Shown here one piece after another: positions 15,696 to 24,500 of a DNA stretch of 47,424 nt. The notes below the pieces were generated by a model. That model saw only the letters and a list, made by a program, of their open reading frames with translations. It searched no databases and was not told the origin of the DNA. Location of the stretch: NCBI GenBank assembly GCA_005777315.1, contig SXMN01000219.1, positions 1 through 47,424 of the forward strand, read 5' to 3'. A program made the translations under genes and the position numbers. This stretch comes from Verrucomicrobiales bacterium (GTDB taxonomy: Bacteria; Verrucomicrobiota; Verrucomicrobiia; Limisphaerales; F1-12-MAGs170). Position 1 is the stretch's first letter. Every line of letters begins with the position of its first letter.

Positions 15696-15727
15696 CCCGC
15701 AAATTCAAAGCGCCCCGCGAATTGAAG
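15696..15727. repeat. Short interspersed repeat, copy 1 of 3
   Basis: The plus strand reads CCCGCAAATTCAAAGCGCCC then CGCGAATTGAAG. The same 32-base unit recurs at 20712-20743 and, reversed, at 21612-21638 with only a few differences. This copy lies just downstream of the DUF1080 stop codon. Confidence 0.8.
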
Positions 15728-15784
15728 AAAGCGGCATTGATTCCGCGAGTCACGCTTTCGCGCTAGGGGGGACAGACCAAGAGT

Positions 15785-15799
15785 CGTCAATTATTGACG
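15785..15799. repeat. 15-base near-perfect palindrome
   Basis: CGTCAATTATTGACG: two 7-base arms around one central base. It lies between the DUF1080 gene and the MITE-like element. It could be a protein-binding site or a weak hairpin; no T-run follows, so a simple terminator is unlikely. Confidence 0.4.
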
Positions 15800-15815
15800 G
15801 TTTGGATTGACACCA

Positions 15816-15918
15816 AGGTAGGGCCGGTGTGTCCTGATACGTCTCCCGTACACACCGCCGGGGAGCGGCGTGGCACCCCTCAAGTTCGCGGCGCGGTGAG
15901 GACACCTCAGCCCTACCT
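15816..15918. mobile_element. MITE-like element with imperfect terminal inverted repeats
   Basis: 103 bases bounded by AGGTAGGGCCGGTGTGTCCT on the left and AGGACACCTCAGCCCTACCT on the right. Reversing the right end gives 17 matches out of 20 with the left. The interior is GC-rich and partly self-complementary (CACCGCCGGGGAGCGGCGTG). No coding capacity is visible. GGTAGGGC-ended palindromic elements of this size are, to my memory, common in PVC genomes. It lies about 105 bases before the start of the large hydrolase/NHL gene. Confidence 0.65.
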
Positions 15919-16022
15919 GAATGGAAAACGTTGCTTGCCCGCCTCTGTGGCGTCCGCTTCAATTCCAAGCGTTCCAAAAGTCACACCCGTTTGCTTTTGG
16001 GCGGATCGCACGGAAAGGCCGT

Positions 16023-18194
16023 ATGAACAAAACCTGCACTTGGTTGGTTGCTCTCCTTGTGGCGTTGCCGTTATTTGCTCACGCCCAGTTGAAATTCCCT
16101 TCCACTCTCACGAACGAGCTGGACCAGACGCAGCTCGACGCATCGGCGCGGGATGTGATCGTTCTCATCCACGGGTGGACAGGCAAGACGACGATTCCCG
16201 CAGGTTACAATCGCTATCTGGACGCTGGCGACGCACCGGAACTGAACTCTCTCTTCAACATCTTCAGAAAAAAGCTCGCTGGCACTACAACACGACTCGT
16301 GACCTACCACTGGGAAGACGATGCCACCACCGGCTCGGTGTTGAATGGGCTGCTCGTGGTAGATGCGGCTGGCTATGGAAGTGCCACCGAGGCGGCGGTC
16401 AATGCCAAGCAACATGGCGTGAAACTCGGGGCCTTGTTCAACAGGCTCTCTCCAGACCTGCGACGCGTTCATTTCATCGCGCACAGCGCCGGATCGTGGG
16501 CAGCGCGTGAAGCCACCAAGACACTGCTGGAACTGGATCCGTTCGTGATGATTCAGATGACACTTCTCGATCCGTTCATTCCCGACGCAAACTTTGGAAT
16601 GACGACCAGCTTGAGCACGGCAGTGATGAGCGCCACTGATGAATTGCCCGGCTCGGACCGCATTTACCGCCTTGAGAACTATTACGCTGAGGACCAAACG
16701 GCCACTCCTCTTTGTGGCGGCGTATTGCCGACCATTTCCACACAGGAAGTTTTTAACTGGCGTACGGGCCGCGACATCAGCCAGCGCGTGAACTGGGGAA
16801 CGCTTCCGCAAGTCCCGTGTGACCTTCATTATTTTAGTCACTCCGGACCGATCGAGTTTTATGCGGATACTGTCAAGGCGAGCATCAAGGGTGAACCAGT
16901 TCCGGGTGGCCTCTTCGGGAGTGCGTTTGAGTTTACTCGGATCGGCTGGTACCGCAGCCTGAGCGAAGAGTCCTTCCTGCTTCCCAAAATCACGGCGCAA
17001 CCGCAAAGCTTGACGATTGCCTCTGGGGAAACAGTCACACTTTCCGTCTCGGCGGATCGTGCTGACTCGCTCCAGTGGTTCAAGGACGGAGTGCTGTATC
17101 CTGCGACCAGCGCAAGCCTCTTGCTAACCTCCATCTCAACTTTGAATGCAGGCGAATATGTCGTGCGTGTCAGTAACACCAGCGGCTCTGTGGTTAGCGA
17201 GAAGGCGTTGCTGACTGTGACGTCCAGTGCTGCTGGGGTGGGGTCAGATGTTTACACCTTCATCACCCTGGCTGGACTGGCGGGCAGTTCTGGAAGCGCG
17301 GATGGGACGGGGAGTGCCGCCCGCTTTTGGACGCCTTCCGGCGTGGCGGTCGATAGCGCAGGCAATGTCTATGTGGCGGACTCTAACAACAGTACGATCC
17401 GCAAAGTCACGCCGATGGGGGATGTGACGACGCTGGCAGGATTAGCTTATTTTAATGACAATGGATCTCTTATACTGGCCAGCGGCAGCGCCGACGGGAC
17501 AGGGAGTGAGGCGCGATTTGTGGATCCTTCCGGCGTAGCGGTGGACAGCACGGGCAATGTCTATGTGGCCGACTCAGGCAATAACACGATCCGCAAAGTG
17601 ACGCCCGTAGGAGTCGTGACGACGCTAGCGGGTCTAGCTTATTTTGATGAGAATCGGCGGATTGTGTCCGACAGCACAGGTCACGTAGACGGCACGGGGA
17701 GCGCCGCACGGTTTAACAGGCCTTCTGGCGTGACGGTGGACAACGCAGGCAATGTATATGTGGCAGACAGAGGGAATAATACGATCCGCAAAGTAACCCC
17801 CACGGGAGACGTGACGACCCTTGCGGGGCTGGCGGATACTTCTGGTAGCACGGACGGAACGGGGAGCGCTGCACGATTTAATAGGCCTTCCGGCGTAACG
17901 GTGGACAACGCAGGCAATGTATATGTGGCAGACATGCTCAACAACGCGATACGCAAAGTGACACCGGCGGGAGTGGTGACCACGTTAGCAGGATTGGCGG
18001 ATAAATTTGGCAGCGCGGACGGGACGGGGAGTGTCGCACGATTTGATTGGCCTTCTGGGGTCGCGGTGGACAACGCGGGCAATGTCTATGTGGCGGATAA
18101 CCTGAACAACACGATCCGGAAAGTGACGCCAAGCGGCATGGTAAAGACGCTAGCAGGACGCCTCCTCAATATGATAATGCGGGAAATCAGGTAG
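16023..18194 (+). CDS. 5' part of the broken gene: secreted alpha/beta-hydrolase, Ig-like domain and five NHL units
   Basis: 723 residues from ATG at 16023, which gives the signal peptide MNKTCTWLVALLVALPLFAHA; upstream in-frame starts overlap the repeat-rich spacer. Residues about 40-290 resemble a lipase-like alpha/beta-hydrolase: VIVLIHGWTG (oxyanion region), then FIAHSAGSWAA with the nucleophile serine in AHSAG, a GxSxG variant. An Ig-like domain (about 323-400, QPQSLTIASGETVTL to LTV) follows, then NHL propeller units from about 410. The last 11 codons after TLAG are out-of-frame sequence. A lipase or esterase role at the cell surface is inferred. Confidence 0.75.
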   Translation: MNKTCTWLVALLVALPLFAHAQLKFPSTLTNELDQTQLDASARDVIVLIHGWTGKTTIPAGYNRYLDAGDAPELNSLFNIFRKKLAGTTTRLVTYHWEDDATTGSVLNGLLVVDAAGYGSATEAAVNAKQHGVKLGALFNRLSPDLRRVHFIAHSAGSWAAREATKTLLELDPFVMIQMTLLDPFIPDANFGMTTSLSTAVMSATDELPGSDRIYRLENYYAEDQTATPLCGGVLPTISTQEVFNWRTGRDISQRVNWGTLPQVPCDLHYFSHSGPIEFYADTVKASIKGEPVPGGLFGSAFEFTRIGWYRSLSEESFLLPKITAQPQSLTIASGETVTLSVSADRADSLQWFKDGVLYPATSASLLLTSISTLNAGEYVVRVSNTSGSVVSEKALLTVTSSAAGVGSDVYTFITLAGLAGSSGSADGTGSAARFWTPSGVAVDSAGNVYVADSNNSTIRKVTPMGDVTTLAGLAYFNDNGSLILASGSADGTGSEARFVDPSGVAVDSTGNVYVADSGNNTIRKVTPVGVVTTLAGLAYFDENRRIVSDSTGHVDGTGSAARFNRPSGVTVDNAGNVYVADRGNNTIRKVTPTGDVTTLAGLADTSGSTDGTGSAARFNRPSGVTVDNAGNVYVADMLNNAIRKVTPAGVVTTLAGLADKFGSADGTGSVARFDWPSGVAVDNAGNVYVADNLNNTIRKVTPSGMVKTLAGRLLNMIMREIR

Positions 18195-18324
18195 ATGAAA
18201 AAAGTGCGGACGGGACTGGGAGTGCCGCAAGGTTTCTGTGGCCTTCTGGAGTGGCGGTCGACAGCGCGGGCAATGTCTATGTGGCGGACGAAGGGAATCA
18301 CACGATCCGAATGGGCGCGCTCGC
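17268..18324 (+). repeat. Six NHL-repeat units (beta-propeller coding repeats)
   Basis: Each unit has the pattern SADGTGSAARF-x2-PSGVAVD-x-AGNVYVAD-x3-NTIRKVTP-x-G-VTTLAG. Units have different lengths because of 0-15 residue inserts. The first five are in the 5' frame and the sixth, with an EKSADGTGSAARF start, is in the shifted frame. Six units would close one propeller, which supports the frameshift reading. DNA identity between units 3 and 4 is visibly high, so recent internal duplication is likely. Confidence 0.9.
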
Positions 18325-19807
18325 GGCACGCCAAGCAACCATCTTGTCCCAGCCGAAATCCCAAATACTGTTGACGGGCGCGAACGCGATCTTTGGTGTT
18401 ACCACTGGCTCCATAACTCCGTTATCGTATCAGTGGACGAAGAACGGCGTGAGTATCACCGGGGCAACCAACGCCAACTACGGATTAAGTAATGTCCAAA
18501 CCAATGATGCTGGTTCCTATCGAGTGGTCGTGAGTAATGCCGAAGGCAGTGTGACGAGCAGCGCTGCATTTCTCACGGTCGTGGTTCCCGCTCAGAACAA
18601 ATCGGCACTCCAACAAGACGCTGTGACTCTCAGCGTCACGGCTGTCAGCACAGCCACTTTGTCTTACCAGTGGCAGAAAGATGGAGTGGACATCGCAGGC
18701 GCAATCCATGCGTCCTATACCATCACCGGCGTCCAGGCAAACAGCGCTGGGATCTACACAGTGCTGGTAACAGGCCCGGGCGGAGCTTCCAGTCAAATCT
18801 CAACATCTGCCACGCTCGCAGTGGTGCCTGCGGTTCACAAGCTGCCAGCGGGCTACTGGCCGGGAGTGCCGTTCACAGTAGAGATTGAATGCGCTCCCGG
18901 TGCCGGAACGATTTCTTACACGCTGACAGAATCCTTTTCAGTGAGTTTCTCAGGGCTGTCTGTGATCGAGATCAATGAGGACGGCATTTACAACCCAACT
19001 ACACGTGTTCTGAAGTGGGGTCCGTTCTTCGACAATTCGGCGCGTGTGCTCCGGTACACCGCAGTGGAATACGATGGCGACATTTCACAAATCGGTTTGA
19101 ATTCAACCCTCTCGGAGAATGGCAAGAGCACAGCGCTCCCAGGAGAAATCATCAGCCTTTTGCCGCTCCATCCCGCTGATAATTCACCGCCAGCAAACAA
19201 CGTCATCACCATCGGCGAGATGGCGGCCTATGCCACGGCCTGGCGGCGCTCCCAATTGTGGCCGGTCCGTCCGGCTCGCATCCCGGACGATTATCTGACG
19301 CAGGCGGGCGTGATCTGGAAGCGGGGCGAGTATTACGAAAATGTGGGAGGCACTCCACCGCTCAACTGGCAGCCAGCACCTTTGCCAAAGGGCTTCAAAC
19401 CGGCTCAATTCGCCGCCGGTTCAGCCGCCCGCATTGCGAAGTCGGCAATGCTCGGCTTGAGCGCTGCTGCTTCCGGTACGGCCGTGCGGTCCTTGACAAG
19501 CGCGGAGGTAAATCCCGCCGGGCCATTTGACGTGACGCTCACAGTGACTCCAAAGGCGGATGTCGTGGTCCTGGCGTTGGAGGAGCAGTTGCCGCCGGGG
19601 TGGACTGCCGACAACATCAACTCCGGCGGATTGATCGACCCGAACTTCAACAAGATTAAATGGGGTCCAGTGTTCCTCAATCAATCGACGACTCCTCGCA
19701 CTTACACTTATCGAGCTGTGCCGAGCGCCGGAGCGCGTGGCGCGGTGAAGTTGTCGGGACTGGCCGCGTTCGACGGAACGGTGATCAACATCGGCGGTGC
19801 CGCCTGA
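18251..19807 (+). CDS. Middle part of the broken gene: NHL end, two Ig-like domains, dockerin-like and repeat-like C-terminal part
   Basis: The open frame begins before 18251, and the first listed codon is a GTG inside an NHL unit, so no true start is expected. After the sixth NHL unit come two Ig-like domains (SQPKSQILL to TVV; and QNKSALQQDAVTL to TLAVV), with the LSYQWTKNG/LSYQWQKDG tryptophan pattern. Then comes a region with HPADNSPPANNVITIGEMAA and PDDYLTQAGVIWKRGEYY, a pattern I associate with dockerin-like tails of secreted Verrucomicrobiota proteins. It ends at TGA 19805-19807, after which homologous-looking sequence continues. Confidence 0.65.
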   Translation: MAVDSAGNVYVADEGNHTIRMGALAARQATILSQPKSQILLTGANAIFGVTTGSITPLSYQWTKNGVSITGATNANYGLSNVQTNDAGSYRVVVSNAEGSVTSSAAFLTVVVPAQNKSALQQDAVTLSVTAVSTATLSYQWQKDGVDIAGAIHASYTITGVQANSAGIYTVLVTGPGGASSQISTSATLAVVPAVHKLPAGYWPGVPFTVEIECAPGAGTISYTLTESFSVSFSGLSVIEINEDGIYNPTTRVLKWGPFFDNSARVLRYTAVEYDGDISQIGLNSTLSENGKSTALPGEIISLLPLHPADNSPPANNVITIGEMAAYATAWRRSQLWPVRPARIPDDYLTQAGVIWKRGEYYENVGGTPPLNWQPAPLPKGFKPAQFAAGSAARIAKSAMLGLSAAASGTAVRSLTSAEVNPAGPFDVTLTVTPKADVVVLALEEQLPPGWTADNINSGGLIDPNFNKIKWGPVFLNQSTTPRTYTYRAVPSAGARGAVKLSGLAAFDGTVINIGGAA

Positions 19808-20074
19808 GTCACGCTCGTCGGTCCTCCCGCGCCACCCAGAATCGCAGGCATCGAATTGACTGGCGCTGGAAAGGTCAAGTTGACTGTTGAAGCCGAGGGT
19901 TTCGCACCCACGGCGTTAACCGTGGAAAGCACCGAGTCGCTCTTCAGCCCGATCCAATGGTCTGCGGAGCAAGATGCCGCCGTCGCAAGCGCCGGGACAG
20001 GCAGGCTTGAAGTTCAGCTTCCACAGCGAGGCAGCACGCGTTTCTACCGCGTCCGTGCGCGGTGAGTCGCTCGC

Positions 20075-20392
20075 ATGAATGATGATTCAGCCATCTTGTT
20101 TGAAGTCGCGACGCCGCTTGGTTTTACCGTGCGGACATCGTCGGAGTATTGGGAAAAGATTATCACCAAACATCCGGATTTAGGTGAGCGTCTGGAGTTG
20201 ATCAAAAGTGCGCTGGCAGCGCCAGATGAAATTCGCCGCACTGGCCGCGACGTGGGAATCCTGCTATTCTGTCGGGCAACTGAGAAGCGATGGGCGGTAG
20301 CGGTGGCCCGCCGGCTGAACGGAGAAGGCTTTTTAATCACCGCGTATCAGACCGACGCGATCAAAGAAGGCGAAACGATATGGCGCAAATAA
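20075..20392 (+). CDS. Small PBECR/RelE-like nuclease-family candidate (toxin-like)
   Basis: 105 residues. The arrangement YWEKIITKHPDL, an ALAAPDEIRR turn, GILLFCRA, WAVAVARRL and finally EGFLITAYQTDAIKEGETIWRK is the pattern of small barnase/EndoU/RelE-like nuclease proteins (PBECR-like), in which the ITAY-x-T-x-xIK ending is typical. Assignment is by pattern memory, so moderate. Its last 13 bases overlap the start of the DUF2283 gene, the usual layout of a toxin-antitoxin-like pair. It starts 9 bases after the end of the broken hydrolase/NHL gene. No membrane segment or signal peptide. Confidence 0.6.
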   Translation: MNDDSAILFEVATPLGFTVRTSSEYWEKIITKHPDLGERLELIKSALAAPDEIRRTGRDVGILLFCRATEKRWAVAVARRLNGEGFLITAYQTDAIKEGETIWRK

Positions 20393-20616
20393 AAGTCTAT
20401 TACGAACCTGACATGGAACTCTTAACAGTGTTCTGGCAGGCACCGCGCAAGAACCAGGTCGCCACGGAATTGGGCGACGGTGTAGTTCTGCTCAAGGACG
20501 GTCAAAGCGGGGAGCCGATCGGGATGGAACTGCTTTCCTATCGACCAGGGGACGCGAGATTTGACGCCGTATCCGTAGAGATCGGAAATGAGAAGCGCCA
20601 ACTGGCACCTGCTTGA
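20380..20616 (+). CDS. DUF2283 domain protein (antitoxin-like partner)
   Basis: 78 residues from ATG at 20380; the frame is open further upstream but reads as an unnatural arginine-rich peptide there. The opening IKVYYEPDMELLTVFWQ follows the DUF2283 pattern (K-x-x-YD-x-E-x-D-x-L-x-I-x-F), and EIGNEKRQLA near the end fits. DUF2283 proteins often sit beside small nuclease-like or DUF4258 proteins and are suspected antitoxins; no activity is proven to my knowledge. The start overlaps the preceding gene by 13 bases, so translation is probably coupled. Confidence 0.7.
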   Translation: MAQIKVYYEPDMELLTVFWQAPRKNQVATELGDGVVLLKDGQSGEPIGMELLSYRPGDARFDAVSVEIGNEKRQLAPA

Positions 20617-20691
20617 ACAGCTCTACGGCAGCAAACATTCAAACCAACCGCCTGGGCTTCAGGGCGCAGAGTCCAATTCGCGGGTCGTTCT

Positions 20692-20743
20692 GAATTCGCG
20701 GGAAAACGGTTCCCGCAAATTCAAAGCGTCCCACGAATTGAAG
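20692..20743. repeat. Short interspersed repeat, copy 2 of 3, with hairpin
   Basis: The 32-base unit (CCCGCAAATTCAAAGCGTCC then CACGAATTGAAG) is at 20712-20743. Its left end forms a hairpin with preceding bases: GAATTCGCGGGAA (20692-20704), loop AACGG, TTCCCGCAAATTC (20710-20722), 12 of 13 paired. It lies 24 bases before the GxxExxY start and may also act as a transcript hairpin. Confidence 0.75.
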
Positions 20744-20767
20744 AGATCTGAATGAGAATAGACGGCG

Positions 20768-21562
20768 ATGGACGATTTCAGCTACGAGACGATCGGCAAG
20801 GCGATGGAGGTTCACCGGCAGCTCGGCCCCGGATTGGACGAGTTGTTCTACCATGAACTGCTGGCGGCCAGGCTGGAGGCGGCCAGCATTCCTCACGATT
20901 ACAAGCCTCTTGGGAAGCTCGTCCACAAAGGGACTGTCGCGGACGAGTTCGAGGCTGATTTGCTGGTGAGAGACAAGCTCGTGGTCGAACTGAAGGTGCT
21001 TTGGGAAGACTTCCACAGGGAGCACTGGCTGCAAATCATCTGCTACCAAAAGTTCTGGCAACGGCCCGTCGGGCTTCTGTTCGACTTCGGCAAGGAAAGC
21101 CTCGTCCACCAGCGAGTGGCCTATACGCCCGCCAGAGTTGACTGGGAACCCGCCCGCCTGCTGACGAATCCGCCGTCCTTCGTTTCGGATCGCGATACGC
21201 TTCAGTTGGTCGCCGAATGCATTCGGGTCATCGCGGACGCTTACGGACTGGGCTACCGCGCCACCACTTATCGTGGATTATTACACGCCGAATTTAGTGC
21301 TATCGGCATGCCGAGCATCCGACAGCCAATCGTTGCCGTCCGCGCCGAGGGATTGTCCGAGCACCAAACACAGCTCGACTGCATCGCCATCAATGGTCGG
21401 TGCGCCGTGAAGGTAACGGCGTTGCAGGATCTCCGGCGCGCCGCCGACCGGGCGATCCTTCAGACGTATCTCCGACTGCTGAACCTGCCGTGGGGCTTGG
21501 TCGTGAATTTCGGCAAGCGCCAAATCGAAACACAATTCGTGGTCAAGCCTCGATCCCTATGA
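20768..21562 (+). CDS. GxxExxY-type protein with two tandem domains
   Basis: 264 residues. The first half (1-120) is a normal GxxExxY domain: AMEVHRQLGPGLDELFYHELL contains G-x-x-E-x-x-Y, and EADLLVRDKLVVELK has the D-x10-ELK core of PD-(D/E)xK-like nuclease folds. The second half (about 135-264) repeats the plan, with AYGLGYRATTYRGLL in the same place (the E is lost) and LDCIAINGRCAVKVTA in place of the ELK core, so it looks like a degenerate duplicate. Single-domain relatives are about 120-130 residues. The function is unknown; the family is frequent in PVC and cyanobacterial genomes. Its stop overlaps the next start by four bases. Confidence 0.8.
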   Translation: MDDFSYETIGKAMEVHRQLGPGLDELFYHELLAARLEAASIPHDYKPLGKLVHKGTVADEFEADLLVRDKLVVELKVLWEDFHREHWLQIICYQKFWQRPVGLLFDFGKESLVHQRVAYTPARVDWEPARLLTNPPSFVSDRDTLQLVAECIRVIADAYGLGYRATTYRGLLHAEFSAIGMPSIRQPIVAVRAEGLSEHQTQLDCIAINGRCAVKVTALQDLRRAADRAILQTYLRLLNLPWGLVVNFGKRQIETQFVVKPRSL

Positions 21563-24500
21563 AACAGCACGTATCAAAACCAACTGGCCGGGCCTCATCG
21601 CCAAGCATTCCATTCGTGGGGCGCTTTGAATTTGCGGGAAAAGTTCTGCTGCTTGTGGGCCAGCTTATGGGTTTTGGTGCCGTCGCGGCTTCTCCGTTGC
21701 CTCAGCCCGTTGCCAACTGGCGCATGGAACTCGTCGCTGAGGCGCCGCGTGTCAAACATCCCTCCGTCGTGGCCTGCGCGCCGGATGGCCGTGTGTTCGT
21801 GGCGGAAGACCCGATGGACATCAGCCTGCCCAAGGCGGACGCCGCCGAGGGCCGCATCCTCTGCCTGCACCCGGATGGGAGAACAACGGTGTTTGCGGAG
21901 AAGCTCTACGCGGTGTTCGGCCTGCAATATTTGGAGGGCAAGTTGTACGTGCTGCACAACCCGAAATTCAGCGTGTTCGACGACGACAATGGCGTGGGCC
22001 GCAATCGCCGCGAGTTGATCGAGCAAACTCTTCCCGATCCTTCCGCGTTAAACTGGAATGATCACATTCCCGCAAATTTCCGGCTCGGCATGGACGGCTT
22101 CTTCTACGTGGCCTGCGGGGACAAGGGCCTTCATGGAGCAAAGGGGACGGATGGTTCGCGCGCCGATCTGTTCAGCGGCGGCGTCTTCCGCGTCCGGCCT
22201 GACGGTACGCAACTCGAAGTATTCTCGCATGGGGTCCGGAACATTCTCGATGTCGCCCTCAATGCGGAGGATGACATCTTCACCTACGACAACACCGATG
22301 AACACGACTGGATGGGCCGCTTTACGCACATGATCGAGGCGGGCTTCTACGGCTACCCGCACGATTTTATCCCACAACGCCCTTACACACTGTGGATGAT
22401 GGCCGATTATGGCGCGGGCGCTGCGTGCGGTGCGTTCGCCAACAATGAGGATGCGCTGCCGCCGGAGTATCAAGGCAACGTGTTTCTGTCCGACTTCGGC
22501 AAGCGACAGGTCATGCGCGTGCGGGTGGAGCGTGAGGGTGGCACTTACCGGGCCGTATCGAAGGAGGATTTGTTTCCAAATCCGCCGGGCGATTTCCGGC
22601 CCGTCGGCATTACGGAGGGGGCGGATGGCAAAAGCATCTACATCTGCGACTGGCAGCATCGCGACGAGAAGGCCAATGTGAGTGTCGGGCGGCTGTTCAA
22701 ACTCACGTGGACAGGGCCTGACTTGAGCGCGCCGAAACCCGCGTGGTATTTGCCCGCGGCCACCGGGAAGAAATTTGAAGCCCCGACCAGTGAGCTTGTC
22801 CTGGGTCTGTCTCACCCGTCGCGGAGCGTCCGCCTGACAGCGCAACGTCGCCTTGCAGAGAGGAACTCAACCGGGGAGTTGTTGAAAGCACTTCGCGAAG
22901 GCTCGGCTACAGCTCACACACGCCAACATGCGATATGGGCTCTCGATGCGATTGACGAAGGACGTTCGGCCCGCGAGGACATCATCACCATGACCGCAAC
23001 GGGAAATGCGAGCGTGAGCCGGCAAGCGATCCGGCAACTCGGCACCCGAGGAGCGACGAACGCCCTGCCCGCGTTGCGCGAGCGGCTGAAGGACAAGGAA
23101 GCTTCGATCCGATTCCACGCGGCGACAGCACTTGGCCGCATTGGTGATGCCGCCGCCGTTCCCGTGCTTTTGGCGTCGTTGGAAGAAAAGGACATGTTCA
23201 CCCGCTATGCGGTTTTCACGGCGCTGAACCGCATCGGAACGAACTCACCTTCGGCGTGGCGAGCAGTCGTTCGCGGCCTGGAGAGCGACAGAGCGCGAAT
23301 CCGCGAGGGGACGACGTTCGCACTTCGTGAGACTTATGATCAAAAGCTCCTTGACGCGTTGATCCACACATTCAAGGAGACATCGAACCGTGTCGAGACC
23401 AGGCGCGTCGCGCTTGGGTTGATCGCGGCCTTGCACCATCAAATACCGGCATGGAAAGGCCAGTGGTGGGCTTACCATCCGGCGCTTCAGCCTCCGCCCC
23501 CCAAGACCGAGGCGTGGGCTGGCACAGAGGCGGTGCTGACCACACTTCGCGCGGGTCTGCGTGAGAGTGACCCGACGTTGCGCCGCGAGTGTATTGACGG
23601 TCTGGCTGCCGCCCGAGACATCGAATCGGCGCCGGCCTTGCGCCAGGTGTTCGCAATCGAATCCGATCCGACAAGTCGCGCGACAATCCTTCGCGCACTC
23701 GGCGCAATGAAGGACCGAGACGCCCTCCGGCTTGTAGCAAGCGAGTTGAAGCGGCCGAGCCAGCCGGAGACGACCGCCGCTGCCATCACGGCCGCGGAGA
23801 ACCTGGGAAACGAGGCTGCAATCCAGGTGCTGATTGAATTCCTGAGATCATCAACGCATTTGGAGACGCCCCTCGCACAGGCTGTTTCTGCCTTGGGAAC
23901 GCTGCGCGCCGGCGCGGCGTTGAGTGTGATTCAGCCGCTGACCCTTCATGCAGCCCCTCCGGTCCGTGTCGCATCGCTCCAGACACTCGGGCGTCTGCGA
24001 GGCGAAGCCGCATTGCCCGTGCTGGGGGCTGGCCTCGGCGACCCTGTTATCGAAGTCCGCCGCGCCGCGGTAAAAGCATTGGGGGAACTCCGCTCCACAA
24101 ATGCGGCACCATCGTTGATCAAAGCCTACTCAGACGAGGCGCTGCGGGATGATGTATTCCAGGCGGTCACGCGCGCCCCTGACGAGCGGGCCATTGAAAT
24201 CCTGCTCGATGGGCTGGCCTCGAAGAACCCGGTTCGTCGCGACGCGGCGCACCTTGCCATCCGGAACATCAGCGCCAGGGTGCTCAAGCATATTCAGGCG
24301 CGGGCGGGCGAATTGCCGTCGCAGGCATTGATCGAACTGCGCCAGATTTACGCCGGAAACAAGTCCGCGGAAGGCGGTTCATTGTTCGCCGCGCAGATCA
24401 AGCAACACACGCCGGAAGAGTATCTGGAATTCGCTGTGAAAGGTTCTGGCGATGCCGCGAGGGGCCGGCGGTTGTTCGCCGATGCGAACGGTATGAATTG

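Larger units (their letters stand above)
16023..20065 (+). pseudogene. Large secreted hydrolase/Ig/NHL-repeat gene broken by a frameshift and an in-frame stop
   Basis: Three consecutive open pieces make one protein of about 1,345 residues. Piece 1 ends at 18194 after five NHL units. At about 18158-18160 the frame must shift by one base: reading GCAGGA-ACG instead of GCAGGACG restores an AGTPP junction and a sixth NHL unit. Piece 2 then runs to a TGA at 19805-19807 inside sequence that continues, in the same frame and style, to 20065 (VTLVGPPAPPR through STRFYRVRAR). The C-terminal FYRVRA-type ending is common for secreted PVC proteins. Either the gene is decaying or the assembly has two errors. 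Confidence 0.8.

Noticed and set aside
16071..17006. 311-codon minus-strand frame
   Set aside because: Antisense to the hydrolase part with an AHSAG nucleophile motif and signal peptide.
17268..18324. Regularly spaced repeats suggesting a CRISPR array
   Set aside because: Repeats are coding, of unequal spacing and translate as NHL units; no cas gene is near.
19805..19807. In-frame TGA as a selenocysteine codon
   Set aside because: The surroundings show no redox motif or conserved cysteine position and no obvious SECIS hairpin follows; a stop mutation is simpler, especially with the frameshift upstream.
22048..22845. 265-codon minus-strand frame
   Set aside because: Antisense to the propeller part of the second PVC-type dehydrogenase.
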